Assembly: GCF_011764545.1 (NCBI RefSeq)
Contig: NZ_AP022870.1
Location: 8,066,001-8,130,000, forward strand
DNA length: 64,000 nt
Reading direction: 5' to 3'
From: Phytohabitans flavus
GTDB taxonomy: Bacteria > Actinomycetota > Actinomycetes > Mycobacteriales > Micromonosporaceae
Shown: piece by piece, positions 18,245 through 28,450 of the stretch
Position numbering within the stretch: position 1 is the stretch's first letter
Layout: each line of letters opens with the position of its first letter
Notes under the pieces: model-generated
Seen by the model: only the letters and a program-made list of their open reading frames with translations
What the model was told of the DNA's origin: nothing
Databases searched by the model: none
Translations under genes and position numbers: made by a program

Positions 18245-19131
18245 TTAGCCCAGCGTCAGCACGATCTTTCCGCGTAGGCCGCCGGCCAGCACTCGCCGGT
18301 GCGCCTCGGCCGCTTCGGTCAGCGGCATGGTGGCCGCCACCCGTGTGCGCAGCGTGCCCGCCGCCACCTGCACCACCAGGTCGGCTAGGAGCTTGTGGTC
18401 GAGCTGGATGAGCTGTAGATCCTGGCGCACAGCGCGGGCCGGGTCGATGGCTGGCGTGGGCCGGGTGGTGACCACGACGCCCTGTTTTCGACTGCGGCGG
18501 CCGCCGCCTCGCCGACCGGCACCGCGTCAAACGCCGCGGCCACTGGGCCCACCTTGGCCAGGTCGGCGGAGCGAGAGATCACCTCTTGGGCGCCGAGACC
18601 GCGCACCCACTCCTCATCCCCGTCGCTGGCTTGCGCCAGGACACGGTAGCCCTCCTGCGCGGCGAACTGGGCGGCGAAGCCGCCGACACCACCGCTGGCG
18701 CCGGTGACCAGGATGCGGCTGCCGGCGGACAGCAGGCTCGCGGACAGCAGGGCCATCCCCTGGTGTGCGGTCTGCGCGTTGAGCGGCACCGTGGCGGCGT
18801 GCGCGAAGTCGAGCTCGTCGGGCAACGGCGCCAGCCAGTCGACGTCGGCCGCCACGAACTCGGCATAGCCGCCGGGCGCGCCCCGCGTGAGGTAAAACGG
18901 GATCATCCCGACGACGCGGTCACCCACCTGGAAATCCGTCGTGTCGGGGCCGACCGAGGCCACCTCGCCGGCGATGTCCCACCCAGGCAAAAACGGTGGC
19001 GGTATAGGCCCGCGTGGAACGTTTCCGGTGGTGACGGCGACGTCGGCTGGATGCACACAAACCGCGCGGATCCGCACGACTACCTGTCCAGGCTGCGCCT
19101 CAGGATCCGGCAGCTCAGTCACTTGCAGCAC
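18245..19131 (-). CDS. Zinc-type alcohol dehydrogenase/quinone oxidoreductase (frameshift near 18481)
   Basis: This is a medium-chain reductase of the NADPH:quinone oxidoreductase type. The GroES-like N-terminal part holds HPADVAVTTG and LPGWDIAGEV. The cofactor motif VTGASGGVGGFAAQFA is typical of the Rossmann domain. The C-terminal end with KIVLTLG lies in another frame and is joined by one missing base in the three-base run at 18480-18482 (VENRG then VVVTTRP). The GTG at 19131 may not be the real start, because matching residues (GVIAAALGGPEV) continue upstream to about 19173 without a start codon. Zinc ligands are not evident, as usual for this class. It lies 98 bases after the TetR gene on the same strand. 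Confidence 0.75.
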
Positions 19132-19229
19132 TTCAGGCCCGCCCAGCGCGGCCGCGATGACCCCAGCACGCGTCCACTATAGACCCCGCCAAACGCGTAG
19201 CTTCTGATCAAGGCTTAGCAGTTGGTGTC

Positions 19230-19832
19230 CTAGGTGCCCGGGAACACACGGTCGATCTGTCGGTCGATCAGGTCGGTGGCGTGTTGCGCTGTGTACTGCC
19301 CCAGTAGGACGGGCGGCTGGAGCCCTTGCGCGCCGGCTACGAGGAAGGCGGCTTCGGCCCGCGCATCCAGATCCGCGTGCACCTGGCCCAGTGCTTGGCC
19401 ATGGCGAAGCAGTGACGCGACGAGTTCTTCGAGGGCGTGCGGGCTGTCGCGTACCGGCGTGGCCATAGCGGGATCGGTCAGGAAGCGAATGAAGTAGGCG
19501 GCGTGGACGATCTGTGTCTCGCGCCGCTCGTCGTCCAGGGGCAGGAGTTCGAAGAGAACCGCCCGTACCAACGCCCGGGGCGACGGCTCCTCGCCGAGGT
19601 CGGCCATCCGTTCGGCTGCGCGTCGCTCGGCGTCCGCGTTCAGGATCTCCAGGGCGCCCAGCAGCAGGTGATCACGAGTGCCGAAGTAGTACTGCAACTG
19701 CCGCGCCGGGACCCCGGCTTCGGCGGCTACCTGGCGCAACGTCACGTCTTCCAGGCCGCGCCGGGCGGCCAACCGCCAGACGGCCTCGGCGATGCGATGC
19801 CGGCGTTCCTCGTGATCGACCTTTCGCGGCAT
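19230..19832 (-). CDS. TetR-family repressor
   Basis: This 200-residue protein has an N-terminal TetR DNA-binding domain. The helix-turn-helix reads TLRQVAAEAGVPARQLQYYF (about residues 28-47). The ligand-binding half is of a common actinobacterial type. I chose ATG 19832 (MPRKVDHEE), which follows GGAAGAG; a longer frame upstream is noncoding. Two palindromes lie between this gene and the divergent small membrane protein gene at 19949. It therefore probably represses itself and that gene, and perhaps the downstream oxidoreductase. The inducer is unknown. Confidence 0.9.
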   Translation of the reverse strand: MPRKVDHEERRHRIAEAVWRLAARRGLEDVTLRQVAAEAGVPARQLQYYFGTRDHLLLGALEILNADAERRAAERMADLGEEPSPRALVRAVLFELLPLDDERRETQIVHAAYFIRFLTDPAMATPVRDSPHALEELVASLLRHGQALGQVHADLDARAEAAFLVAGAQGLQPPVLLGQYTAQHATDLIDRQIDRVFPGT

Positions 19833-19873
19833 GCAGCTCTTCCGGGACTTCGTGGGCACTCGGGCTGATGTGG

Positions 19874-19912
19874 TTCGATCGTATCGAAACGTGTTATGGT
19901 GCGATCGCACCA
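19874..19912. promoter_or_regulatory. Candidate TetR operators
   Basis: TTCGAT-CGT-ATCGAA (19874-19888) and TGGTGCGATCGCACCA (19897-19912) are both perfect dyads in the divergent region between the repressor and the small membrane protein gene. They share the core CGAT. Their place over the expected promoters of both genes supports an operator role. Confidence 0.6.
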
Positions 19913-19948
19913 CATAGCGCACCCGGCCGATGAACGGGGAAGGCTGCC

Positions 19949-20170
19949 ATGAAGCACGTCGTACTGCTGGTTCTGGGCATGGTTCTGCTGGTCGTAGGGG
20001 CGCAGGGCGGCATCCGCCTGCTCGCCGACCACGACAACGCCGGCGTCCTGCAATGGCTGCCGGGTGGCTTCGCTGGTCAACTCGGCGGCTTTGTCGTGAT
20101 GACGCTCGTAGGCGTGACGCTGGCCGCGCGCAGCGGTGCGCACGTCCGCCGGTCCGACCCGGGCCAGTGA
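19949..20170 (+). CDS. Small two-span membrane protein
   Basis: This 73-residue protein has hydrophobic spans at about residues 3-22 and 42-60 and a basic tail. ATG 19949 follows GGGGAAGG at good spacing. It is divergent from the TetR gene and shares its operator region, so it is the likely regulatory target. Small membrane proteins beside TetR regulators sometimes belong to drug-response units, but no transport motif is visible and I assign no function. Confidence 0.7.
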   Translation: MKHVVLLVLGMVLLVVGAQGGIRLLADHDNAGVLQWLPGGFAGQLGGFVVMTLVGVTLAARSGAHVRRSDPGQ

Positions 20171-20188
20171 CCAAGGGCAGCCGCGGTC

Positions 20189-20390
20189 TCAGCGGATGAT
20201 CGGCAGGCCCGGATCGTAGTTGGCGAAGTGGTCCGGGCAGATCCAGAGGTATTCGCCGGTCGGGGCGGGTACCCGCTCAAGCCCGCCGAACTGAGGTCCG
20301 CAGTGGCGGTGCAGGAAGTCGCGGATCTCGCGCAGGTGGGCGCCGGTCGCGCGGATGGGTTGGGCGTGGCCCGCGGGAACGGCGCGAAAG
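20189..20390 (-). pseudogene. 3' remnant of a larger gene
   Basis: A minus-strand frame ending at TGA 20189-20191 reads HLREIRDFLHRHCGPQFGG and then GEYLWICPDHFANYDPGLP. This has the codon bias of a real gene and resembles the C-terminal tail of large actinobacterial signalling or STAND-type proteins. There is no start and the sequence fades into noncoding DNA upstream of about 20390. It looks like the surviving tail of a deleted gene. Confidence 0.5.
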
Positions 20391-20749
20391 CGCCATCGAC
20401 AACGCTAGGCGCCAGCAGCCTAGGCCGCACTCTCGCCAATACGACACTCGCCCGCGTGGACAGTGACCGGGTCCGCTTCGCGCAACAGGTCCTGTTGATC
20501 ATGGGCGGATCATGTACGTGCTGGTCAGAGGGGGTTTCCGCTGCTGCGGGAGGTTGTCTGCTGGTTGTCGGGAACCCGACATCGCGTTGCCGGTTTGGAC
20601 GACGACTGTTCATCTCCCAGTGCCACCTACTGTGCGGTAGGGGCGCGATGGTGTGCGCGGCGTGCCCGCCTGACCTGGCCTTTTGGCGGTCGTACGCGCT
20701 GACGGGCGCAAGTGGCGCGCTCGTCTACATCGCAAGGGAGAGTTCAACC
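20391..20749. other. Gene-free region upstream of phosphatase
   Basis: I see no coding frame with normal codon bias. The region should hold the promoter for the metallophosphatase gene at its right end, but no clear promoter motif stands out. Confidence 0.4.
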
Positions 20750-23700
20750 GTGCCTGCCCCTCTGACGAGGCGCCAGTTCGCAGGATGGAGGGCAGCCATT
20801 TCGGTGGCAGTTGCCCTCTCCGCGGCAGCGCTCGTCGTCCAGCCCCATACCGCCGCCGCCGAAAGCCTTGCCGCCGCGGCCGAAAGCCCGTTCCCCGCGA
20901 CCGCCGTTCCGTCGCAGATATCGATGCTGTACGGCCCGGAGGGATCCGGCCCGGTGTCCATGCGGTTCGCCTGGGTGACCGACCCGGACGTCACCGAGTC
21001 GGTGCTGGAGTACGCGACCAAGGCCTCGTACGACGCGACCGGCAAGCTCGACAAGCGCGTCGACGGCCGCTGGGAGCGTGCCGACATCAACGTGGCCACC
21101 AGCCAGCCGGTCAACGGCCACAAGGTCGAGGTCGACGGGCTTGCCCCGGCTACGGAGTACGTCTACCGGGTCGGTGACGGCGGCTCGCTGGTCAGCCAGG
21201 TCGGGTCCTTCACCACGCGCGAGGCGAAGGTCGAGGACTTCTCCTTCCACTGGTACACCGACCCGCAGATGAACGACTACGAGGGCTACGTGGAGACGAT
21301 GGTCCCGCGATGGAGCGGGCCTTCGGCGAGGTGCCCGACCCGGCGTTCATGCTGTTTACCGGTGACCTGGTCAACCACAGCTACAAGTCCCAGGAGTGGG
21401 ACGGCTTCTTCAAGGCGATGGAGTCTCGTACCGCGACCGTCCCGACGTACTTCACGATCGGCAACCACGAGTACGAGGGCAATCCCAGCGATGGCTACCT
21501 CGACTGGGAGTCGCCCGACCCGTACTTCACCAACTTCGCCGCTCGTACCAACATCCCGGCGAACGGTCCGGCCTACGCCGGCGCCGCTGGTGGCCGGCCG
21601 ACCGCGGTCGGCGAGGAGGCCAAGACGCTGCGGAACACCGCCTACTACTTCGAGTACGGCGATGCGTTGTTCGTGGTGCTCAACCACTTCGACCAGCTGA
21701 AGCTGTCCGAGCTGCGGCCGCAGCTGGACTGGTTGAAGACGGTCGTGCAGTCGTCGGACGCGAAGTGGAAGGTCGCGGCCTACCACCACGGCCCCTACCT
21801 GGGCCGGCGTGACCACCCGTCGAACTACCTCGAGATCACCAAGGCGTTCGACCAGGCCGGCATCGATCTGTCCATCTCCGGGCACGACGGCATGTACCTG
21901 CGCACCCACCCGTTGAAGGACGACCTCGTCGTCGGGGATGGCGCGGGCACGACGTACATCACCGGTGCCGCGGCGGGCGATGGGCAGGGCTACACCTGGA
22001 ACCCGGAGATCGCGGGCGAGTACACCGCGGTCTACAAGGACAACCAGGAGGCCAGCTACCAGACCGTCTCGGTCTCGCCGGAGCGGATCGCGATCAAGTC
22101 CACCAGCCGCGATCCCAAGACCGGCGTCTACAGCGTCAACGACACCTTCGAGATCACCCACTCGCTGCCCTCCTCACTGGAGGACTGGGTGCCGCCGGCC
22201 TCTCCTGAGCCCGTGCTCGACAAGGACTTCCCGCCCTTGGTCGAGGGCACCTACCAGATCAGCACGCCCCAGCACCTGATGTATGTGAGCAACAACTTCG
22301 GTGGCGGGTTCGGGCAGCTGCCGCTGGACGGTCACTACGTGTTGACCAAGGACATCGACCTGAAGCACCTGCGGGGGTTCCGTCCGCTGGGTCTGCCGGC
22401 CCTGAACGCCGAGGACGCCGGCCCCGGCTTCACCGGAACCTTCGACGGCGCGGGCCACTCCATCACCGGTCTCAACCTCGGGTACGACCAGGGCTGGGAG
22501 CTCGACGGCGCGCCCTCGCCCACCGGGTTCGTCGGCCGGCTCGGCGCCGGCGGTGTGGTCCGCAACCTGGGACTCGTCGACGTGGACTACCGCGACACCG
22601 AGGGCCCGGTCGGCGGCGTCGCCGGTGTCGTCAAGGGCGGCACCCTGGACAGGGTGTTCGTCGCCGGCGGTGTCGACGGCGCCAAGGACACCGCGGGCGG
22701 CCTGATCGGTGCGCTCGACGGTGGCTCCGTGAAGGACTCGTACGCGACGGTGAACATCGACGGCGAAGCGACCGCCGCCGGCCTGGTCGGTGAGATCACC
22801 GGCGCGTCCACCGTCGAGCGCAGTCTCGCGGCTGGCGCGGTGGTCACCACCGCGGACGCCGGTGGTGCGGTCGGCCACGTACAGTCGGCGGACGCCGTGC
22901 TCAGCGGCATCGTCGCCGCGAATCGCGCCGTGACTGGGTCGAATGCCGGCAAGCTCTTCGCCGCCGCGGTCGCGCAGGCGCGTGTGGCCGACAACGCCGT
23001 GTGGGCCGACGTGCCGCTGACGGGTACGAAGGTCGAGCAGCGCGGCATCAGCGAGCTCACCCAGGCCGACCTCACCGCCCAGGCCACGTACGAGGGTCGT
23101 GGCTGGGACTTCGACACGCGTTGGGCATGGCAGCCGGCGACCAGCACCGCCGTCGCGTACCCGTACCTGGCTGGTCTGTCCGGCCAGGTCAACACGCTGC
23201 CTTTCACCAACAAGGCGGCGCTTGCGGACCTGCTGGCCACGGTGACGGGCGGGAACGCCCCGAACCCGGCTGGCTACACGCCGTACAGCTACCAGTTCCT
23301 CGCGAAGGCCATCGACAGCGCCACCGCCGTGATGAACGACCCGTACACGTCGCAGACCAAGGTCGACGCCGCCGTCACCGGCCTGGCCACCGCCATCCGG
23401 TTCCTCAACCCGCTCGTGGCGGAGAAGCAGTTCCGGGCCGCGAGCATCGACGAGCTCCGCTTCCGCATCGCCGAGATCGGCAGCGGTGCGGATACGATCT
23501 GGATCACCGAAGACTTCGTCGCCGACGACCAGGGCGGCGCGATCCAGGTCGACGCCGGCAAGATCCGCCTCACCGCGGACCAGCCGACCACGCTCACCGC
23601 GACCGGCAACGTCTACTTCAACGTGGACAGTGCCGAGCTGACGGTCGGTCGAAACCTGACGATCGTGCAGAGCGCCGACAGCACCGCGCTGGCGGCGTTC

Positions 23701-24549
23701 TTCATGGTGCGCGACGAGGGCCGCCTCACGGTCGAAGACACCACGATCCGGTCGGACGCCACAATGTCCGGCTCGCAGGGCGTCATCGTCACCGAGGACT
23801 CCGGCCCGACCGTCACGATCGACCGGTCGACCGTCAGCGGCAAGGGCGCACGCACCATCTACGCCTACAACGCCGGACCGCTCTTCACGATCACCGACAG
23901 CACGATCACCAACACCAATACCGCGCTCTACCGCAGTGAGTACGTGCTGAACGGCACCACGGTGATCACCGGCAGCACCGGCGGCGGTGCGGTGATCCAC
24001 GACTTCCGCGGCAGCGAGGTCGCCGGAAACGTGGCGGACAACGCCGTCACGCTCACCAAGGCCGGCACCGGGCCCGCGGTGACCGACCCGGCGTACACGA
24101 TCGCCTACGTCGTGACCGAGCCCGGCGCCCCGGCACCGGGCGATTTCCAGGGCGCCGTGGCATACACCGAGCCGATCGCCCTTCCTCAAGGAGGCACAGT
24201 CTGGGCCGCGCTGACCCACGGAAGCCGCCACGGCATCGTCAAGTCCTTCGTCGTCCAAGCACCGGGAGACCCGGCGGCCTGCCTCGTGGCTCAAGAGCAG
24301 GCTGAGGCGGCAGCGAAGGACGTGGACAAGGCTGACAAGGCCGTGCAGAAGGCCCAGAAGAAGGTCGAGGACGCCGAGGCCAAGCTCGAGAAGAGCTTGG
24401 CGAGCGGGAAACCGGCCCAGGCCATCAAGCAGGACGAGGCGAAGTTCGCGGAGGCCAAGGCCCAGCTTGAGGAAACCAAGACCACGCTGGCGACGGCCAA
24501 GGCCGTGCATACGGCCGCGCTCGCCCAGGTGGCGGCGTTCTGTAGGTAA
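20750..24549 (+). CDS. Secreted metallophosphatase with beta-helix repeats and coiled-coil tail (frameshift near 21305)
   Basis: This exported phosphoesterase of about 1,266 residues combines several parts. GTG 20750 follows GGGAGAG and a signal peptide (AVALSAAALVVQPHTAAA). An N-terminal fibronectin-like domain of purple-acid-phosphatase type precedes the metallophosphatase core: WYTDPQ, FTGDLVNHS, GNHEYEG, YHHGPYLG and SGHDG supply the metal ligands. The frame breaks at about 21305; one missing base joins VETMVP to AMERAFGE. A GLUG/beta-helix region follows, then a second right-handed helix region. The last 85 residues are an Ala/Lys/Glu coiled coil ending with one Cys. The substrate is unknown. 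The multi-domain layout suggests surface attachment. Confidence 0.8.
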
Positions 24550-24570
24550 CGCTCCCGCGATCCGGGATTT

Positions 24571-24606
24571 GGGGCCGCCTACGCCGATCCGGCGCTAGGC
24601 GGCCCC
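24571..24606. terminator. Bidirectional hairpin between convergent genes
   Basis: GGGGCCGCCTA (24571-24581) pairs perfectly with TAGGCGGCCCC (24596-24606). It lies between the ends of the convergent metallophosphatase and LuxR genes, a typical terminator position. Confidence 0.7.
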
Positions 24607-24610
24607 GAAC

Positions 24611-27245
24611 TCATGACTCGCTGGTCAGGCTCGGGTGGTCGCGCAGCTGGCGGCGCGAGGTGATGCCCAGCTTGCGGAAGATGTTGCGCAGGTGGGCCTC
24701 GATCGTGCGCGGGCTAAGAAAGAGCCGGGTGGCGATCTCCTGCGAGGTCGCCCCGGTCGCGACCTCCCGAGCGATGTACAGCTCTTGCATGGTCAGCTCG
24801 TCGTGGCCGCTCTCCGAACGGCCGCGGGCCTTCTCGCCGGTGGCGCGTAGCTCGTCGGCGGCACGTTTGGCGAACGCGTCGATGCCGTGGCCGGCGAGCA
24901 GTTCGTGGGCGATACGCAGGTGCCGGCGGCAGTCCCGCCGCCGGCCTTCGCGCCGTAGCCACTCGCCGTACAGCAGGTGGGCCCGGCCGCGGTACGGGAG
25001 CAGGGAAGTCTTGTCGAGCAGCTCGATGGCCTCGCGGTAGTCGTCCTCGGTACCTGTGACCAGCCCTCGGGCGTACGCCGTGATGCCCATGCCCATCGCG
25101 GTGCCGGTGGGCTCGGTGCGTTCGACGAGCGCGTCCAGGGCCGCCGCGGCGGCAGCCTGCTCCCCGGACCGGACCGCGGCCTCCACCAGCTCGGGCAGGG
25201 CCAGCCCGGCGAGGAAGAGGTCGCTCTGCGCGATGGCCCGCTGGGCGGCGGCCAGCGCAGCGGGGTAGTCGCCCAGCCCGTTGTGCAGTAGCGCGGACGC
25301 CCAGTGCACGCTGGTCGTCAACTGGTTGGGCCGCCGCATCAGATCCAGCGCCTCATCCCGCCGGCCACGCATGGCGGCCAGTTGCAGCCGGTGGTACGTG
25401 ACCGCCGGCCCACGGGTCGCGTCGGCGATGGCCTCCTCCTCGGCGATCGATGTCATGGCCCGCTCGATGTCGCCGTCGAGGACCGCGTGGAATGCGGTCT
25501 GGGCCAGACCCAGGCGCAGCACGATCGGCGACCCCGACTCGCGCCCGGTCTGCACCAGCCGCCGGACGATTGCGGCGTGGCCGTCCGGATCCCACAGCTC
25601 GGCGGCGAGGATGACGGCGAGCGCGGGCCGTCGCGTCCACAGAGGATCGCCGGTGTCGTCGAGCAGCTTCCGTAGCAGCGGAACCGCCGCTCGGGGTCCC
25701 TTCGCGGCGAAGACGAGTAGTCCATCGAGGACGTCCGGTTCCGCGGAGGTGGCCGGCGCGGTGGCCAGGATCATGTCGAGCACGCCGCTGGCCCGGCCGA
25801 CGGCCAGCCCCATCTCGAAGGCGTCCACGAGGTAGTCGCGCGCCCGCCGCGGGTCAGTTTCGTCGAGTCGCCGTGCCGCGCGCAGCATGAATTTCGGGCC
25901 GCTGCCGTCGTGGCTCTTGAGAAAGGAGATCCGGCCGCGTAGGAGATCGAGCCGGGCGTGCTGAGGCGTGTCCATGGTGGCGTTCTCGATGGCGGTGAGC
26001 AGTGCCTCGGCGGTGTCGGTGCCGCCGGAGTCGAGGTGGGCCTGCGCCGCATCGAGGGTCCGTCCGATCCGGCTTGCGTGATTCAGCGACAGCGCGGCAG
26101 CCCGTTCCAGGAATGCTGCCGCGGCCGCCATGCCGCCCCGCGAGCGGGCCAGTGACGCGGCCCGTTCCAGCTCGGTGGCCACTTCCTCGTCGGGGCCGGT
26201 GACGGCCTGGGCGCGGTGCCAGGCGCGGCGGTCCGGATCGGTCTTCGGGTCGGTGACCTCGGCGAGCGTACGGTGGGCGGCTCGGCGCTCCGCCGCGTCC
26301 GCGTGGCGGTAGACCGCGGAGCGCGCCAGCGGGTGACAGAACCGGGTGCGGGCGGAGAACTCGATGAGCCCGGTCGCGGCCGCCGCAGCGGCGGCCGCCG
26401 GCACGTCGAGGCTCCTCCGCTCCGCGGCAGCCCACAGCAGCGCGGGTCGCCGATGGGGTCGGCGCTCGCGATGGTCAGCAGTGTCCGCGCATCCGCCGAA
26501 AGGTCGTCCAACCTGGACCGGTAGCCGCGCTCGATGCGGGTCGGCACCGGCGCCGGATCCGGTGGCGCGAAACCCCCGCCGCCGGGCAGTTCCCGCAGCG
26601 CGAGGGGTTTCCATGGGCCTCGGCCACGATCCGGTCCCGGACCCGGTCGTCGAGGGCGACGTGGCTCTTGACGGCCAGCAGGTTCCGGGCGTCGGCGTCG
26701 CTGAGCCCCTCGACGGTCAAGCCAGGCAGGTCGTCCAGGTCGGTCGGGTCGCTGGGTGTGCGTACGGCGAAGAACATGGCCACCGGTTCGGCGGCGATCC
26801 GCCGGGCCACGAACGCCAGCGCGCCGGCCGACGCCGGGTCCAGCCACTGCGCGTCGTCGACCAGGCAGATCAGCGGCTGTTCCTGGGCGGCGGCGGCCAG
26901 CAGGCTGAGGGTCGCCAGACCGATCCGGAACGGGTCCGGGGTGCCGGTGGCCAGCCCGAACGCCACCTCCATGGCGCTGCGCTGTGGGGGAAGCACATCG
27001 GCGAGGCGGTCCAGGACCGGAGCGGCCAGCTGGTGCAGCGAGGCGTACGGGAGATGGGTCTCGAACTCCGACCCGGATGTTTGGATGATCCTGAATCCCG
27101 CCGCCTCGCGGGCGTGGCCGAGCAGGGTGCTCTTGCCGATGCCGACCTCGCCGCGCAGCACCAGGGCGCCGCCCTGACCAGCGCCAGCGGCCCCGATCAG
27201 GTCGCGGAGGCGCCGGATCTCGTCCTGCCTGCCGAACAGCCGCAT
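24611..27245 (-). CDS. LAL-type LuxR regulator (two frameshifts)
   Basis: This is a large ATP-binding LuxR regulator of about 878 residues once two single-base losses are repaired, at 26604-26607 and 26444-26446. The N-terminal AAA/STAND part has Walker A RGEVGIGKSTLL (near 39) and Walker B LICLVDDAQWLDP. A long TPR-like helical middle follows. The C-terminal helix-turn-helix (TSQEIATRLFLSPRTIEAHL) is complete. Joins are clean: HGNP then LALREL, and GDP then ALLWAAAE. The start at ATG 27245 (MRLFGRQDE) matches the family. It is divergent from the SnoaL-like genes at 27355 and may control them. LAL proteins usually activate transcription in response to a ligand, unknown here. Confidence 0.85.
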
Positions 27246-27354
27246 GCCGATGAGGCTAGGCCGCCTAGGTAATTTCCACCGACGCGAGGTGGTTCGCCCG
27301 CCCGGCACGCTTTCGGGGACCTTGCTGGTACGAACTCATACAAAGGACCCCACC

Positions 27355-27882
27355 TTGAGCCGACAGTTCCTGACCCACCGCCGTCTGGTAGTCACGGCCG
27401 TCGCCGGTCTCGCGCTGGCCGCAGCGGCCGTGCCAGCGGTCGCGGCGACGGCCTCGACCAGTCCCGTGACGCATGTGTCGGCGCACACGTCCAAGCACAC
27501 CTCGGTGCCGCGGCTCGCCCAGCAATGGGCCGACGCCTGGAACACCGGCAACGCGGCGAAGATGGGCTCGCTGTTCACCCGCGACGGCGTCTACACCGAC
27601 CACGCCCTCAACCAGAGCTTCACCGGCCCGGCCGGCGCCGCCGAGTGGGTGCACGGGACGCTGGAGCAGATCGCCGCCGCGCGCGTGACCATCACCCGCG
27701 CCTTCCGGGACGGCGACAACATCTGCGTGACGTGGACGTTCAGCGGCACGTACAAGGCCACCGGGAAGAAGTTCTCGGTGCCGGCCACGTCGGTCTTCCG
27801 CACCAAGCACAACCGGATCGCGTCGGTCGAGGACTTCTACAACCTCTCTGACCTGCTGAACCAGGCCGGGCTGGCCAAGTGA
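27355..27882 (+). CDS. Exported SnoaL-like (NTF2-fold) protein
   Basis: This 175-residue protein has a signal peptide (LVVTAVAGLALAAAAVPAVA) and one SnoaL-like NTF2-fold domain from about residue 50. Conserved pieces include WADAWNTGNAAKMGSLFT and the strand VEDFYN near the end. TTG 27355 is preferred because AAAGGA lies just upstream and the signal peptide begins there. The longer frame at 27244 would overlap the divergent LuxR start. It overlaps the next gene by four bases (GTGA), so the two are co-translated. NTF2-fold proteins bind small hydrophobic molecules or act as isomerases; no catalytic residues can be assigned. Confidence 0.75.
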   Translation: MSRQFLTHRRLVVTAVAGLALAAAAVPAVAATASTSPVTHVSAHTSKHTSVPRLAQQWADAWNTGNAAKMGSLFTRDGVYTDHALNQSFTGPAGAAEWVHGTLEQIAAARVTITRAFRDGDNICVTWTFSGTYKATGKKFSVPATSVFRTKHNRIASVEDFYNLSDLLNQAGLAK

Positions 27883-28295
27883 GCACGGACGTGGTCCGCA
27901 CCTGGAAGGCGCTCTGGGACGGCGACTACAGCGTCGCCGCTTCGCTGATCGACCCGGGCATCCAGGTCCACGCGTCGATGGCCGACGGCAGCGACGGCAG
28001 CGAGATCAAGGGCGTCGAGGGCATGGTCGGCTGGATCGGGCAGATCCGCGGCCCGTCGCCCGACCTGACCTTCGAGATCGAGGTCGGCCCGATCGCCCAG
28101 GACAACCTGATCGCACTGCGGTGGCGAGCCACCGGCACGTACGCCGGCGGCTTCCCCGGCGCGAACGCCCCGGCCGGCACCCAGATCGACTTCACCGGTA
28201 TCGACATCCTGCGCGTACGGGATGGGCGGGTCGTCGAGTACTGGCTGAACTCCGACATGCAGCGCCTGTTCAGGCAACTGCACGTCCAGGGCTGA
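27879..28295 (+). CDS. SnoaL-like ester cyclase family protein
   Basis: This 138-residue cytoplasmic SnoaL-like protein follows the exported paralogue with a GTGA overlap. It matches the SnoaL-type polyketide cyclase/ester cyclase pattern with GVEGMVGWIGQIRGPSPDLT, VALRWRATGTY-type strands and FTGIDILRVRDGRVVEYWLN. The last motif contains the acid expected in this group. No polyketide genes are near, so a role in small-molecule metabolism other than aromatic cyclisation is likely. A strong hairpin follows the stop. Confidence 0.75.
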   Translation: MSTDVVRTWKALWDGDYSVAASLIDPGIQVHASMADGSDGSEIKGVEGMVGWIGQIRGPSPDLTFEIEVGPIAQDNLIALRWRATGTYAGGFPGANAPAGTQIDFTGIDILRVRDGRVVEYWLNSDMQRLFRQLHVQG

Positions 28296-28301
28296 TGCCC
28301 G

Positions 28302-28337
28302 GGTGGGCCGGCACGGCACCGCCCGCGCCGGCCCACC
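28302..28337. terminator. Hairpin after SnoaL-like genes
   Basis: GGTGGGCCGGC (28302-28312) pairs perfectly with GCCGGCCCACC (28327-28337), seven bases after the stop at 28295. It also faces the end of the convergent HerA gene at 28451. Confidence 0.65.
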
Positions 28338-28450
28338 TCGAACAGATTGGGCCCGCCTGCACCGGTTCGTGGACGAGGTACCGATCGGTGCCGAGCCGAA
28401 CCTAGCGCTGGAACGTTGGTGTTGCTGTGACGGACAGCGATAGTTGTCAC

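Noticed and set aside
22174..24510. 778-codon antisense open frame within the phosphatase gene
   Set aside because: Composition is Arg/Gly/Val junk, without a domain, and entirely opposite a convincing gene.
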